A stretch of DNA of 64,000 nucleotides from Candidatus Cloacimonadota bacterium (GCA_023954715.1 JAGSHD010000001.1:1-64000), one strand, 5' to 3'; shown: positions 28,340 to 38,643, numbered from the stretch's first letter. Notes: generated by a model from the sequence alone, not told the origin. Made by a program: numbers and translations.

Positions 28340-29845
28340 ATGGCTATACCAAAACTAAAACAAGAACATATAAAAGTTATATTAAGCTTTTTTGGATTAT
28401 TCTTTTTACTTTGCTCTTATTATGTCATCAAACCATTTAGAGCAGGGGTTTTTTATAAAGAATTTACTTACCAAACAGCTCCCTATTTACAACTTTCATG
28501 TATTGTAGGGTCTTTATTGCTTACTCGAGCGTTTACTAGTTTTTATAAAAAGCTATCTAGCATCCATTTGGTCATATCCTCTTATTTTATAATGGGCTTG
28601 ATTCATGTATTGTTTTACTTTTTACTTGGAATTGGCTTTGCTACAAAACCGATTGCATTCGTCTTTTGCTTATGGGCTTCCATCTATTTTTTATTGGCTT
28701 TGGCAATCTTATGGGGTAATACCAATCAGATTTTCTCTTCAAAACAAGCGAAAGTCTATTATGGTTTTGTACTCTTTGGTGCTTTATCCGGTAGTACCTG
28801 TGGGTCTATGTTGAGCTCGTATATTATTGATGCAGGATACCTAGACTATAGCCTTCTGTTTTCTGCTGCTTTAATGACAATTAGTATAGTTTTTATCTAT
28901 TTTGCTGATCATTTCAATGTGGATATTATTGAGCAAAGCGCACAAGATGCCAAAAATATAGCAGAGGACAAAAAGATTTCCAGTGGTTTTGTAACAGACC
29001 TGAAAGCCTTGTTTAAAAAACACTATTTGCTATGTATCGCTGTTATGGTGTTTTCACTTACCTTTTCTAAAACAGCATTTGAGTACCGAACCTTACCAAT
29101 TATAGACCAAGAAATCAGTAAAAAGGTTTTAAATAATCATTTCCAACTTTTAGATCAAGGTACTCAAAGTAACAGGTCATCTCTCAATGTATCTTTATTA
29201 AAGATGATTCAATCACTTAAAAAATTAGACGATCAACAACGTTTAAAGTCCATTGGTCAATTTGTAAAAGATCACCAATTAACTAGTGAGCCCAAACTAA
29301 TTTTAGATCAATATCATAATTATCAAAAAGATTATCAAAAACAAATTAGTTTTTGGCATAATCAAACTCAAAACTATCAAAATATATTAGCCATAATTAT
29401 TTTATTATTCGGAAGCAGTTTCATTCTTCGAAAACTTGGTGTAGGTGTAGCTATCTGTTTACTTCCATTAAGTTTTTTTATCTTACTTATCATAACTAAT
29501 TTTGATGTGGGTTTACTTACTGTCCAGATTTGTAAAGTAATCGTGGGAGCACTAGATTTTAGTATTAATAATGCATCTAAAGAGTTACTTTTTGTATGCG
29601 CTAGCTCTGAAGCAAACCTACGTTTTAAACCATTCATTGAAGGACCTATATTTAGATTAGGTAATGCCTGTTCTGCACTTATATTTATTTGTTTAGCAAG
29701 TTTAGTTGGAGTCAACTCTCAAATTGTATTTCTTATCTTTGCTCTAATCATCGTATCCATTTGGTTTATCAAAGCTAGAGACGTGGCCAAACAATATCAT
29801 CAGCTAGATGCCTTAAATAGAGCTACTCCAATATTGGGATCTTGA
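28340..29845 (+). CDS. NTP/NDP exchange (ATP/ADP carrier, TlcC/NTT-like) family transporter
   Basis: 'EHIKVILSFFGLFFLLCSYYVIKPFRAGVFYKEF', multiple TM helices, 'SINNASKELLF'. Confidence 0.7.
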   Translation: MAIPKLKQEHIKVILSFFGLFFLLCSYYVIKPFRAGVFYKEFTYQTAPYLQLSCIVGSLLLTRAFTSFYKKLSSIHLVISSYFIMGLIHVLFYFLLGIGFATKPIAFVFCLWASIYFLLALAILWGNTNQIFSSKQAKVYYGFVLFGALSGSTCGSMLSSYIIDAGYLDYSLLFSAALMTISIVFIYFADHFNVDIIEQSAQDAKNIAEDKKISSGFVTDLKALFKKHYLLCIAVMVFSLTFSKTAFEYRTLPIIDQEISKKVLNNHFQLLDQGTQSNRSSLNVSLLKMIQSLKKLDDQQRLKSIGQFVKDHQLTSEPKLILDQYHNYQKDYQKQISFWHNQTQNYQNILAIIILLFGSSFILRKLGVGVAICLLPLSFFILLIITNFDVGLLTVQICKVIVGALDFSINNASKELLFVCASSEANLRFKPFIEGPIFRLGNACSALIFICLASLVGVNSQIVFLIFALIIVSIWFIKARDVAKQYHQLDALNRATPILGS

Positions 29846-30536
29846 TAGTAAAGCTTGAGCCAAAACCTTTTTTACTAATGACTTTGATTTCTCCACCAAG
29901 GGATAGAAGTAGATTTCTTATGTAAAATAGTCCATAACCACTTCCGTGCTGCTTTGTAGAAAAACTCTCATCAAATACTTTAGGGATCTGCTCTTGGGAA
30001 ATACCGCACCCATAGTCTTTGAACTTTATACAGATAAACTTTTTATACGAAGATAATATTATATCAAAATGTTTACTTACATTACCTTTTTGAGCGTCAA
30101 AAGCATTATCGTATAAGGTTTTGAGAATGCTTTTAAATTGGGATTGATCTACGACTAGAGGTCGATTGTACTCTATGTAATTGAATACAGTGGTTTCCAT
30201 TAGATCTGATTTTGGTGCTGTAAATAGCTCAATTTGCTTAACAGGATCAATTAACACTCCTGCACTAAATATTTTTTTCAATGAGCCAAACTTTAGTTTT
30301 TTCTTTCTAAAATCTTTTTGTAGACCTCGAAAGACTTCAATTGTTTCGTCTAATCTAGATTTAACTGCTTTGGCTGTATGGATTTGAATTCTACTTGGGT
30401 CTTTAATCACTAAACTAATAAAACAGCCTAAGATATTTAAATCTCCTGCTAAATCATGAAACACCTTAGCCAAATCTTGATCTTGTGATAATTCTGCAGT
30501 CATGTAAATTCCCCCAAATTTAAAACTCCTATCCAT
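29823..30536 (-). CDS. Soluble sensor histidine kinase
   Basis: H-box-like 'VFHDLAGDLNILG'; 'LYDNAFDAQ' N-box; 'FKDYGCGI' ; 'FDESFSTKQHGSGYGLFYIRNLL'. Confidence 0.85.
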   Translation of the reverse strand: MDRSFKFGGIYMTAELSQDQDLAKVFHDLAGDLNILGCFISLVIKDPSRIQIHTAKAVKSRLDETIEVFRGLQKDFRKKKLKFGSLKKIFSAGVLIDPVKQIELFTAPKSDLMETTVFNYIEYNRPLVVDQSQFKSILKTLYDNAFDAQKGNVSKHFDIILSSYKKFICIKFKDYGCGISQEQIPKVFDESFSTKQHGSGYGLFYIRNLLLSLGGEIKVISKKGFGSSFTIKIPILE

Positions 30537-30761
30537 AAAAGGATAGAAAGTAAATGCATGTACTAGAGGGATTCATAGTGGAAACCAAGGTGAAAAACTA
30601 TCCCATAATTGACTTATCGGATCGATACACTTAATAGTTTATACTGATTTACACTTTTTTACATTTTAGGGGTGTTTTTGTATGATATACTATTCCTATG
30701 CCTGTATATAAGGTACTTTTTTGATAAAATATAAGGTTAAATTATATAGCCACATTATCCC

Positions 30762-32168
30762 GTGAGGTTCTTTTTGAAATTAGTCAGTCAAAGCAAAACT
30801 CAAAGTTCTGCAATATCCTATACGATTCCGGTCCTTGAGTATACCTGTAAATCTCTAAATGAGATCGTAGTAGACTATTACAACATGCAGTTTGACCAAG
30901 TCAGCGAAGCTCATATATACGATAATTACAAAACAAAACCAAGTAATAAAAGCATCATTACAAAGTTACGACAAAAGGTTTTTGCAAAACTAAAAGCCTT
31001 AGGTAAATTACAGGTCGAATATAATGACTTGATCAAAACATCTGACACTAACGACAATCTTGGCGAAACAATATCCGATCTTTTTTTTCAGGAGTTAAAA
31101 CTCCATTGTAAAAATAAAATAGATTATGATATTGCATGTTCTTTGTTAGAGTCCATAGACGAACAAGGATATTTAACTCATCCACTATCTACACTTGCAA
31201 ACAATTTTAATATTGATGTAGAAGAGCTTTTAGCAATAAAAAAAACGATCCAGAAAATCGAGCCAATTGGTGTGACATCACGGGATTTTGATGAGTATGC
31301 ATTGATCTATATCCAAAGTATAAAAGATAAAATCATTCAAAAAAAAGGGACACAACTTTATTCATTTTATATAGACTTTTTCAAAAATCATTCCAGAAAC
31401 TTTAGACTCAACTCTCAAAAAACTCTGAGTCTACTGCAAATTGATGCTGAAACTTGTCGAACCCAATTGCAAGAACTTCAAAAATTTGGGATCAAACTAA
31501 ATCCTATCACTCAACATCAACTCAAAAAGAAAGCTCCAGTAGCAGAGCTACAAGTCAGTTTACACAATAATAATTTAACTATCAGTAGCATTAATGACTT
31601 ACACAGTTACGCCAACTTAAAAAAGACTGATATAGAGTTTTACTCCAATGCTATAGAAGGCATAGATGACCCCGAACTTCTAAAAAAAATGGCTAGTCAA
31701 TTGGTTCATTCTAGGTCTCAGTTATATGCAGTATACATCCGAATGGATAACCTAACTCGTATTTCTAAGGCTATTTTAAGTGCACAATTACAATGGTTTT
31801 TACACGGTGATGGAGCTATGAACGTATTGCGCTATCAAGACATTTCAGACGCTACGGGGATAAGTAAAAGTGTGGTCTGTCGTTGTGTAAATGAAAAATA
31901 TATTTTGTTTAATGACCAGTTAATCGAGTTAAAATCTTTTTTCTCAACGGGAGTAAAAGACAAAAACGGTCAACTCCATAGTCGTATAAAAATAAAACAC
32001 TCAATTAAAATGTTGATTCACAATGAAAATAAAAAAACGCCTTTAAGTGATGTAAAGCTTCAAAAAGCCATTGAAAGCAATTACAATATCAAACTAACCG
32101 TAAGAGTAGTCGCCAAATATAGAAACGAACTCAAAATACCTGACTATTCTAGTAGAAGAAGTGGCTAA
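30762..32168 (+). CDS. rpoN: Divergent RNA polymerase sigma-54 factor
   Basis: 'LLESIDEQGYLTHPL', 'IEPIGVTSRDFDEYALIY', 'ISDATGISKSVVCRCVNEKYI...ELKSFFSTGV', RpoN-box-like 'VRVVAKYRNELKIP'; GTG start. Confidence 0.85.
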   Translation: MRFFLKLVSQSKTQSSAISYTIPVLEYTCKSLNEIVVDYYNMQFDQVSEAHIYDNYKTKPSNKSIITKLRQKVFAKLKALGKLQVEYNDLIKTSDTNDNLGETISDLFFQELKLHCKNKIDYDIACSLLESIDEQGYLTHPLSTLANNFNIDVEELLAIKKTIQKIEPIGVTSRDFDEYALIYIQSIKDKIIQKKGTQLYSFYIDFFKNHSRNFRLNSQKTLSLLQIDAETCRTQLQELQKFGIKLNPITQHQLKKKAPVAELQVSLHNNNLTISSINDLHSYANLKKTDIEFYSNAIEGIDDPELLKKMASQLVHSRSQLYAVYIRMDNLTRISKAILSAQLQWFLHGDGAMNVLRYQDISDATGISKSVVCRCVNEKYILFNDQLIELKSFFSTGVKDKNGQLHSRIKIKHSIKMLIHNENKKTPLSDVKLQKAIESNYNIKLTVRVVAKYRNELKIPDYSSRRSG

Positions 32169-35100
32169 AGTTACCAAAGAGATAAAAGAAATCATTATCA
32201 AATCCACCTTACATGAAATTTGTAAGGATGGAAAAATTGACGATCTAGAAAAAGAAGTACTTATCAACCTAGTTAAGTTCTTGAAGTTTCCTAAATCAGA
32301 GGTAAATAGTTTAAAAAAGCAAATTACTAAAGAAATTTCAGTGGATACTAGCCTTGGAACATTAGACCCTGATTACCTAATATGGTCCATAGAAAGAAAA
32401 CTTAAAAATCTTCTTGAAGAGACTTCAATCCAAGCTCTACTTAACAAAATTAAACCCATTATTTTTGAAGAACCTCAAGTTATCGAAGCCTTTGAAATTC
32501 ATGAGCTTCAAGAAAAGTCCCTACAAGATAAAGTTTTACAAGAGTCCCAAACTCCACAAATGCCTTGGGAGCAAGATAAAGAAGAGAGACTTCGTAAAGA
32601 GTACGAAGACCGAAAAAAACAAAAAGAAGAGCAACAACGAATTCGGCATGAAAAATATCATTCTGGACCAAAGGATCTTAATATTGATGCAAGTAATTGG
32701 GAGGATTATTGCACCAGTCGAATCAATCCTGAGTCCATCAATAATTTGCAAGAGGTTGTCTTTTATATTGACCAAGGTCAACATAAACAAGCCTTAAACT
32801 ATTTATTAGATTATTCTCATTCCTTTAATTATGACCTCAGATATTTACTGATTGCTCGATTATATTTTGAACTCAATGAGATTAAAAAAGCAAAGCAATA
32901 CTTAAAAAAATCACAAGATAGTGGACTACAACAAAGTATTATTGATAGAGAGAATTTCATTTATCAAACATATAATCAATATGATGAAGATCAATGGATT
33001 ACAATCTTAAAAGGGCAGCTAAACAAAACAGATTTAAAAAACGATGATTGCTATAATGCTTTACTTAATGACTTGATTTCACGAGGTAGAGCAGATATTG
33101 CCAATCGGCTTTTAGAAAGTTTTCAATCAAATCTAAAAGATTATCCAATCTCCACTCAAAAGAAAACACAAATTAAAAAGTATTTTTACAAAGACATATA
33201 CTATGGCTATTACGGCCCGATCATCTTGATTCTTCAGATACTCTTTGCCTTTTTAATCTTGTTTGTTTGTACTTTTAATAGAGAGTATTTTTTTATTGCT
33301 ATAAATGATTTATTACGGTCTATTGTATCGGGAGTTCCGGATCAAGATATATTTTTATCTAGCTTTCATCGTGTAGCCCCGTACCTTTTTTTGTTAATTG
33401 CCCTGGCTCCACTTTTATACGTCAATTGTAAAGTAATGATAGCCGGAATTCGAAATAGGGTAAACTCAGCCGTACAAGTTATGACCAATTACATAAAGGT
33501 TACCAGTTTTGGTAAGGTCTATCATCTCGGTATTCAAAATAAGTCCAGTACCTTCTATATATATGAAGATGATACTGATTATTCTTATATATCATTAGTT
33601 AGACATTTACCATTCATTCCTAATTTTACCTACGCCTATGCTTACGATGAACTCAGAAAGATTTATGTGTTACTTCCATTATATGGTATTGCTGATAGTT
33701 ACTTTTTTGAAAGAAATCATATTTCTAAAGGTAAGGGTAGTACAGCACCTATAAATATGTTTGGTGTTCGCTTTGCTCAAGTAGCCTCTGTAATAGCCCA
33801 AATCAATCAGTCCTATTTAGCCTTAGGTCCAATACTTTTAGGATCAGCCGCCTTTTTCTATGCTAGTTTAAACTTTGCATCTGATGTACAGTTAAAATCA
33901 TTTATAGTTATGTTAGCTATCTATATAGTCTCTATTGGCTTTTATTTCATTTTTCCACGGCTATTTTTATGGTGGATGAAAATACCTTATTTATCAAAAC
34001 CATTTAGTATTAATATAATCAAGCCAGGAATCGTATTATTAAGTGTATGGTACTTTGCTATGCGCTATGTTCCTTATGGAATTTCGAGTGTGGTTCCTAT
34101 TATTGCTTGTAGTACATGCTTTTATTTAATCTTTGTACGGTCCAAGTATTTTGGTGATACCAAACAAATTGTAGCAGAGCTAACCTCACTTGGTGATTCA
34201 AACAACACGGATGGCGATATTTCTGAATATGCACTAGGTTTAAAATATTTAAATTTAGGTAAGTCAAATAGCTTAATTCCTAAAAATGTAGGGCTATTTT
34301 ACAACGAGGAGTATGTTGCCTTAAAAAGAAGCATATTAGGTCTGACACTCTACTATGATGTGGTCAAAAGAACCTCTAAATTTAACATCTCTATTCAAGA
34401 CAATAATGATAACAGCATCGTTCGCATTGGAAACTTCAACTATCAAGTAAAATCTCGGGCAAAAGATATCCAAGAGAAATGTAAACTTGCAAACTTAGAT
34501 AGTGGTCTAAACTCCACATTAAAACCATCCAAATCTAAAATTCATTTGCCCGGTGTTTTCGTCTGCTTTTTGGTATTTAGCTCGTGGCAATACTATCAAT
34601 TTCTACAATTACATACCGCAAATGGTGAAAGTCTATCCGTAGATAATAAAACTTATAAAATTGCTTTGGAATATCTTCGATCAAATGATAACAAAATCTC
34701 TCATTCTTTACATGATCAAGACTATATCTATAAAAATATAGAAGACCAACGTATCGTCCAGTATTTTCAATCACGAGCAATGACATGGCAAGAGTTAGAA
34801 AACTCGATCCGACATGGTTTAGATAAAAAAGTACAAAAAGAGTTGACAGTTCCTGCATACATAAAAAAGGATGGATACCGAGAGGATGTTTGGGTATTTA
34901 TGTATTGGCACTCATATTTAGCCAATAAGGCTATAGATAATCTAAGATATGGACAAGTTATCAAAGACTATTGTCACTCTGCTCAAATGTCAGCCGTAGC
35001 CGAAGGATACAATATACGCTGTGCCATATCCTTTGATTATGACACTATTATAAAAAATGTCTTAAATGCAAAAGAGGTTCCGAGTTTCATACCAACTACT

Positions 35101-37482
35101 TTAATGGCTTCTTTAACACGTGAAAATGGTTTACTACTAGAGTTTGCTGATCAAAAGGCTCAATCTAATTTTGATGTTGTTTTAAAAGCCGTTAAAAATA
35201 ATGGATTGGCTTTAAAGTATGCTAGTAGCCACCTACAAGATGACAAAGATATCGTTTTAGCTGCTGTCCAAGAAAACTATCTTGCCAGTCAATACATGGC
35301 AAAGCGATTCTGGAGTTCCGTTCCTATTGTAGAAAAACTAGTAAGTAAGGACGGCTTATTATTAACAAATGCCAAAGCATCTATAAAGTCTAATAAAAAA
35401 ATTGTTTTAAAGGCTTTAAGATCAAATTACTTAGCCTATAAAAGCATGGATTCATCTTTGCTTAATGACAATGAGATTGCTCATCATATCTTAGCTAAAG
35501 ACGGATTACTTCTGAATATTCTCAATAAAACTCAAAAACGATCTAAAGAGTTGGTTAAAGTGGCCGTATCACAAAATGGTTTAGCATTAAAGTATTGCGA
35601 TGATCGCTTTCATTCGGACTCTGAAGTAGTAGCCTTAGCTATATCATCTGATCTAAAAGCTAGTAAAATCATGGACCAAAGCCTCTGGGAAAACAAAGAG
35701 GTAGTCATTCGAATAGTAGGAAAAAATGGACTCTTATTAAATAAAGTGCCTAAAAGGTTTAAAGCGGATCGAGACGTTGTAATTAGTGCCTTAGGTAATA
35801 ATTATCGAGCAGCTAGCTATATGACCCCTGTATTATACGAAGATGCTGAAATAGCAAAAATTGTTTTACAATCTGATGGAATGTTTTTAGGTAAAGTTCA
35901 CTCGAAATTAACTAAAGATAGAGAATTAGTTAAAATAGCCTGTGCCTCAAACGGTAGGGCTTTTCAGTTTGCTGACCCAATATTTTATAAGGACAAGGAG
36001 CTCATATCTTTAGCTTTTAAAACATATAAAAAATCTATTGTTCGCTTGGATCCTTCACTGAAAGACGACTATGATTTCTTTTTACAATTGATGAAAATTG
36101 ACTTGAGTGCCTTGCAAGCAAGTGAGCTGGATCATGAGGTGGTAGCTCTAAAAGCAAATGCGGGTAATGTGCAATATCAAACTATGTTAGCCTATCTTTA
36201 TGAATATGGAATTGGCACAAAACCAGACTACAAACTGGCCAAAAAATGGTATTTAAAAGCCTCTGATTTTGGTCATTTACAAGCAACTACACAACTAGCT
36301 ATTTTACACTCTAAGATTAAAGGGGAGTCTCAAACATCCTGGAAATACCTCTCACAAGCAGCAAAAGAATCTTATGTGCCCGCTATGGTTGAGTTTGCTA
36401 AAATTCATGATGCTAGAACAGGCACTTTCAAAGATGATGCCTTAGCTAGAAACTACTATTTTAGAGCTAATGACGCCAAAAGTATAGACGCTAGCTTTCA
36501 ACTAGCTCGTTATCAAGAGTATGGTTTTGGTGGTGCCAAAAACATAAAAGAGGCAATCAAAAATTATAAAAATGCCTACTATAATGGTCATAAATACGCT
36601 CCGACTTATTTAGGTTTAGCTCGTTTATTTGGACAAGGAGTCGACAAAGATCATAATAAATCTTTTTTCTACTTTTTGGATGGCAGCAAACGAGAAGACT
36701 CTTGGGCTATGTTCTTTTTGGCCCTATCTTATCAACACGGAATCGGAACCAAAGTAGATCAACAGGCTGCCAAACTATGGTATAAACAATCTCAACAACT
36801 AAATAATCCCTTAGCTGGAGTTTTTGCAAATAGCAATTTAGACCGGTCCATTTTATCCAATGCAAGCTCATTAAAGCATTGGCTAGACAAAGCATCCGAT
36901 AAAAATCTAGAGCACCCACTCTTAATGAAAGCCTACTTTTATCAAGAAGGCCTATTTGGATACAATATAAATATAGCACTAGCAAAATCACTCTATGAAC
37001 AAGGTTCATTGCCTTACTCAAAATTTTATTTGGCCAAAATGAAATACAAGCAAAAGCATTTATCTAGTGATGAATATAGACAAATTCTTTTTGACTTAAG
37101 CAATAGCATAGATGCTGCCAAAACCCAGTACTCTCAATTAATATTCAGTGAAAAAGAGTTTAAATCAGACTATGAATTAGCTTTTTCACTTTTAAAAAAA
37201 GCTGCTAAAAATAATTATCTGCCCGCCATGACAGCCTTAGCTATTTCTTATGAAAGGGGACTGGGGACTAAAGCAAACTCTACCCTAGCTTTAAAATGGT
37301 TTAAAAAAGCGGCATATTACAATGATGTGGAGGCTAAATTTAATCTAGGAATCGTATATGAGTTTGGACGTGGGGTTAAAAAAGATCTTAAAAAAGCCAA
37401 ACACTGGTACCAGATTGCTTCATTTGCTAATCACCCAAAGGCTATTTTAAGTCTTATTTTTCTATACGAAAACTACAATTAA
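32161..37482 (+). CDS. 1773-aa multidomain membrane protein: TerB-like N-terminus, TM segments, DUF4116-like repeats, Sel1-like repeats
   Basis: GTG start overlaps the sigma-54 stop; 'DGKIDDLEKEVLINLVKFLKFPKSEV'; TM segments ~33.2-34.6 kb; 'NGLALKYASSHLQDDKDIVLAAV' repeats; 'AMTALAISYERGLGTKANSTLALKWFKKAA' Sel1. Confidence 0.85.
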   Translation: MAKVTKEIKEIIIKSTLHEICKDGKIDDLEKEVLINLVKFLKFPKSEVNSLKKQITKEISVDTSLGTLDPDYLIWSIERKLKNLLEETSIQALLNKIKPIIFEEPQVIEAFEIHELQEKSLQDKVLQESQTPQMPWEQDKEERLRKEYEDRKKQKEEQQRIRHEKYHSGPKDLNIDASNWEDYCTSRINPESINNLQEVVFYIDQGQHKQALNYLLDYSHSFNYDLRYLLIARLYFELNEIKKAKQYLKKSQDSGLQQSIIDRENFIYQTYNQYDEDQWITILKGQLNKTDLKNDDCYNALLNDLISRGRADIANRLLESFQSNLKDYPISTQKKTQIKKYFYKDIYYGYYGPIILILQILFAFLILFVCTFNREYFFIAINDLLRSIVSGVPDQDIFLSSFHRVAPYLFLLIALAPLLYVNCKVMIAGIRNRVNSAVQVMTNYIKVTSFGKVYHLGIQNKSSTFYIYEDDTDYSYISLVRHLPFIPNFTYAYAYDELRKIYVLLPLYGIADSYFFERNHISKGKGSTAPINMFGVRFAQVASVIAQINQSYLALGPILLGSAAFFYASLNFASDVQLKSFIVMLAIYIVSIGFYFIFPRLFLWWMKIPYLSKPFSINIIKPGIVLLSVWYFAMRYVPYGISSVVPIIACSTCFYLIFVRSKYFGDTKQIVAELTSLGDSNNTDGDISEYALGLKYLNLGKSNSLIPKNVGLFYNEEYVALKRSILGLTLYYDVVKRTSKFNISIQDNNDNSIVRIGNFNYQVKSRAKDIQEKCKLANLDSGLNSTLKPSKSKIHLPGVFVCFLVFSSWQYYQFLQLHTANGESLSVDNKTYKIALEYLRSNDNKISHSLHDQDYIYKNIEDQRIVQYFQSRAMTWQELENSIRHGLDKKVQKELTVPAYIKKDGYREDVWVFMYWHSYLANKAIDNLRYGQVIKDYCHSAQMSAVAEGYNIRCAISFDYDTIIKNVLNAKEVPSFIPTTLMASLTRENGLLLEFADQKAQSNFDVVLKAVKNNGLALKYASSHLQDDKDIVLAAVQENYLASQYMAKRFWSSVPIVEKLVSKDGLLLTNAKASIKSNKKIVLKALRSNYLAYKSMDSSLLNDNEIAHHILAKDGLLLNILNKTQKRSKELVKVAVSQNGLALKYCDDRFHSDSEVVALAISSDLKASKIMDQSLWENKEVVIRIVGKNGLLLNKVPKRFKADRDVVISALGNNYRAASYMTPVLYEDAEIAKIVLQSDGMFLGKVHSKLTKDRELVKIACASNGRAFQFADPIFYKDKELISLAFKTYKKSIVRLDPSLKDDYDFFLQLMKIDLSALQASELDHEVVALKANAGNVQYQTMLAYLYEYGIGTKPDYKLAKKWYLKASDFGHLQATTQLAILHSKIKGESQTSWKYLSQAAKESYVPAMVEFAKIHDARTGTFKDDALARNYYFRANDAKSIDASFQLARYQEYGFGGAKNIKEAIKNYKNAYYNGHKYAPTYLGLARLFGQGVDKDHNKSFFYFLDGSKREDSWAMFFLALSYQHGIGTKVDQQAAKLWYKQSQQLNNPLAGVFANSNLDRSILSNASSLKHWLDKASDKNLEHPLLMKAYFYQEGLFGYNINIALAKSLYEQGSLPYSKFYLAKMKYKQKHLSSDEYRQILFDLSNSIDAAKTQYSQLIFSEKEFKSDYELAFSLLKKAAKNNYLPAMTALAISYERGLGTKANSTLALKWFKKAAYYNDVEAKFNLGIVYEFGRGVKKDLKKAKHWYQIASFANHPKAILSLIFLYENYN

Positions 37483-37659
37483 ACATATTAATTTTTAGTG
37501 CTGTCACTTGTAAAAATTGCAGAGTTTGTTTAAAATTCTTTCACTTAATGATCTCAAACTCCTACTCTAAATTTTTTACTTAGCTAATCCAAAAGCGAGT
37601 TTAGTTCAATTCAAAATCATTTGAGTATTTATTTTAAACAATTGGTATAAGGTGGCAAA

Positions 37660-38619
37660 ATGAAAAAGTTATTATTTGTTGGTGTTTTTGGACTTAGTGT
37701 TATTCACTCCTTTTCTAATACTGCCTTAAACTCATGGACTCAACTTTCTACGATTGCACCGATTATTAGCACTAGGGCAAATCTAGTCAATCTGGCTAAA
37801 AACAATGTCAATAATTGGATTAACGCTATTAATATAAATTTTGTTAAACAAAATATGGATGTGAGCATTGTTGCTAACTTTATTAATAATGACTCTATAT
37901 TTCATATTGACTTGCAAGTTATAGGTGACAAAAATTACAACTTAACTGATTCTTATCTAGCTCAATTGTTTATGGGATTAAACAAGCAGATTAATATAAC
38001 TTTAGAGCCATATCAGCTTCAACTCAATGCACAAGAGCTAAAAGGTAAGGTTTCTGTTACTGATAAAAAGAATAAAGTTTTTAAAGCTCTAGAGTTTACT
38101 GAGATATTAAAAGCATTATCTGGCAACAAAGTTCTGAAAGAGGCTCAAGATCTATTAATCAAAATGGGCGCTGTTGACCAAGATATGAGACTTGGCAAAA
38201 CAAAATATGACGTAAAAGTAGATCAACAACACATAACCACTCTTAAAGCGATCATAAAAAAGATAGGGTGGCCAACCATCGATAAGGTAGGAGCTCAAGC
38301 ATCTCATTTTGCTTGGTTATTAGTACAGCACGCCGACTTTGATTTAGACTTACAAAAAACCGTTTTACAATATTTAAAAACCTTAAAACCAGATCAGTTC
38401 AATCCAAATGAGATCGCATATCTAACAGATAAAATCCTAATTCAAGAAGGCAAAAAACAAATTTACGGAACACAGTTCAAAGTAGATAAAGACAAAAACA
38501 TAGTCCCAGAACCAATCAGCGACTACAAAGAACTAGACAAACGACGAGCCACACTAGGACTAGAAAACTTCAAAAGCTACCTAAGCAAGCTCTACTCAAT
38601 CTACGGCAAAAAGAAGTAG
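37660..38619 (+). CDS. Secreted protein with DUF6624-like C-terminus
   Basis: Signal peptide; 'IIKKIGWPTIDKVGAQASHFAWLLVQHADFDLDLQKTVLQYL...IAYLTDKILIQEGKKQIYGTQF'. Confidence 0.75.
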   Translation: MKKLLFVGVFGLSVIHSFSNTALNSWTQLSTIAPIISTRANLVNLAKNNVNNWINAININFVKQNMDVSIVANFINNDSIFHIDLQVIGDKNYNLTDSYLAQLFMGLNKQINITLEPYQLQLNAQELKGKVSVTDKKNKVFKALEFTEILKALSGNKVLKEAQDLLIKMGAVDQDMRLGKTKYDVKVDQQHITTLKAIIKKIGWPTIDKVGAQASHFAWLLVQHADFDLDLQKTVLQYLKTLKPDQFNPNEIAYLTDKILIQEGKKQIYGTQFKVDKDKNIVPEPISDYKELDKRRATLGLENFKSYLSKLYSIYGKKK

Positions 38620-38643
38620 GGGATAAAACCCGTAAAAACAATC

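Noticed and set aside
29377-29715. 112-aa ORF antisense to the NTT-type carrier
   Set aside because: Shadow frame, basic biased composition, no family.
32414-32797. 127-aa + ORF, and minus ORFs 32480-32671 and 32536-32790
   Set aside because: Frame shadows of the giant ORF's Lys-rich linker; composition is low complexity.
34577-34964. Minus ORFs 34577-34858 and 34767-34964; also 36707-37021
   Set aside because: Antisense shadows of the 1773-aa CDS, no support.
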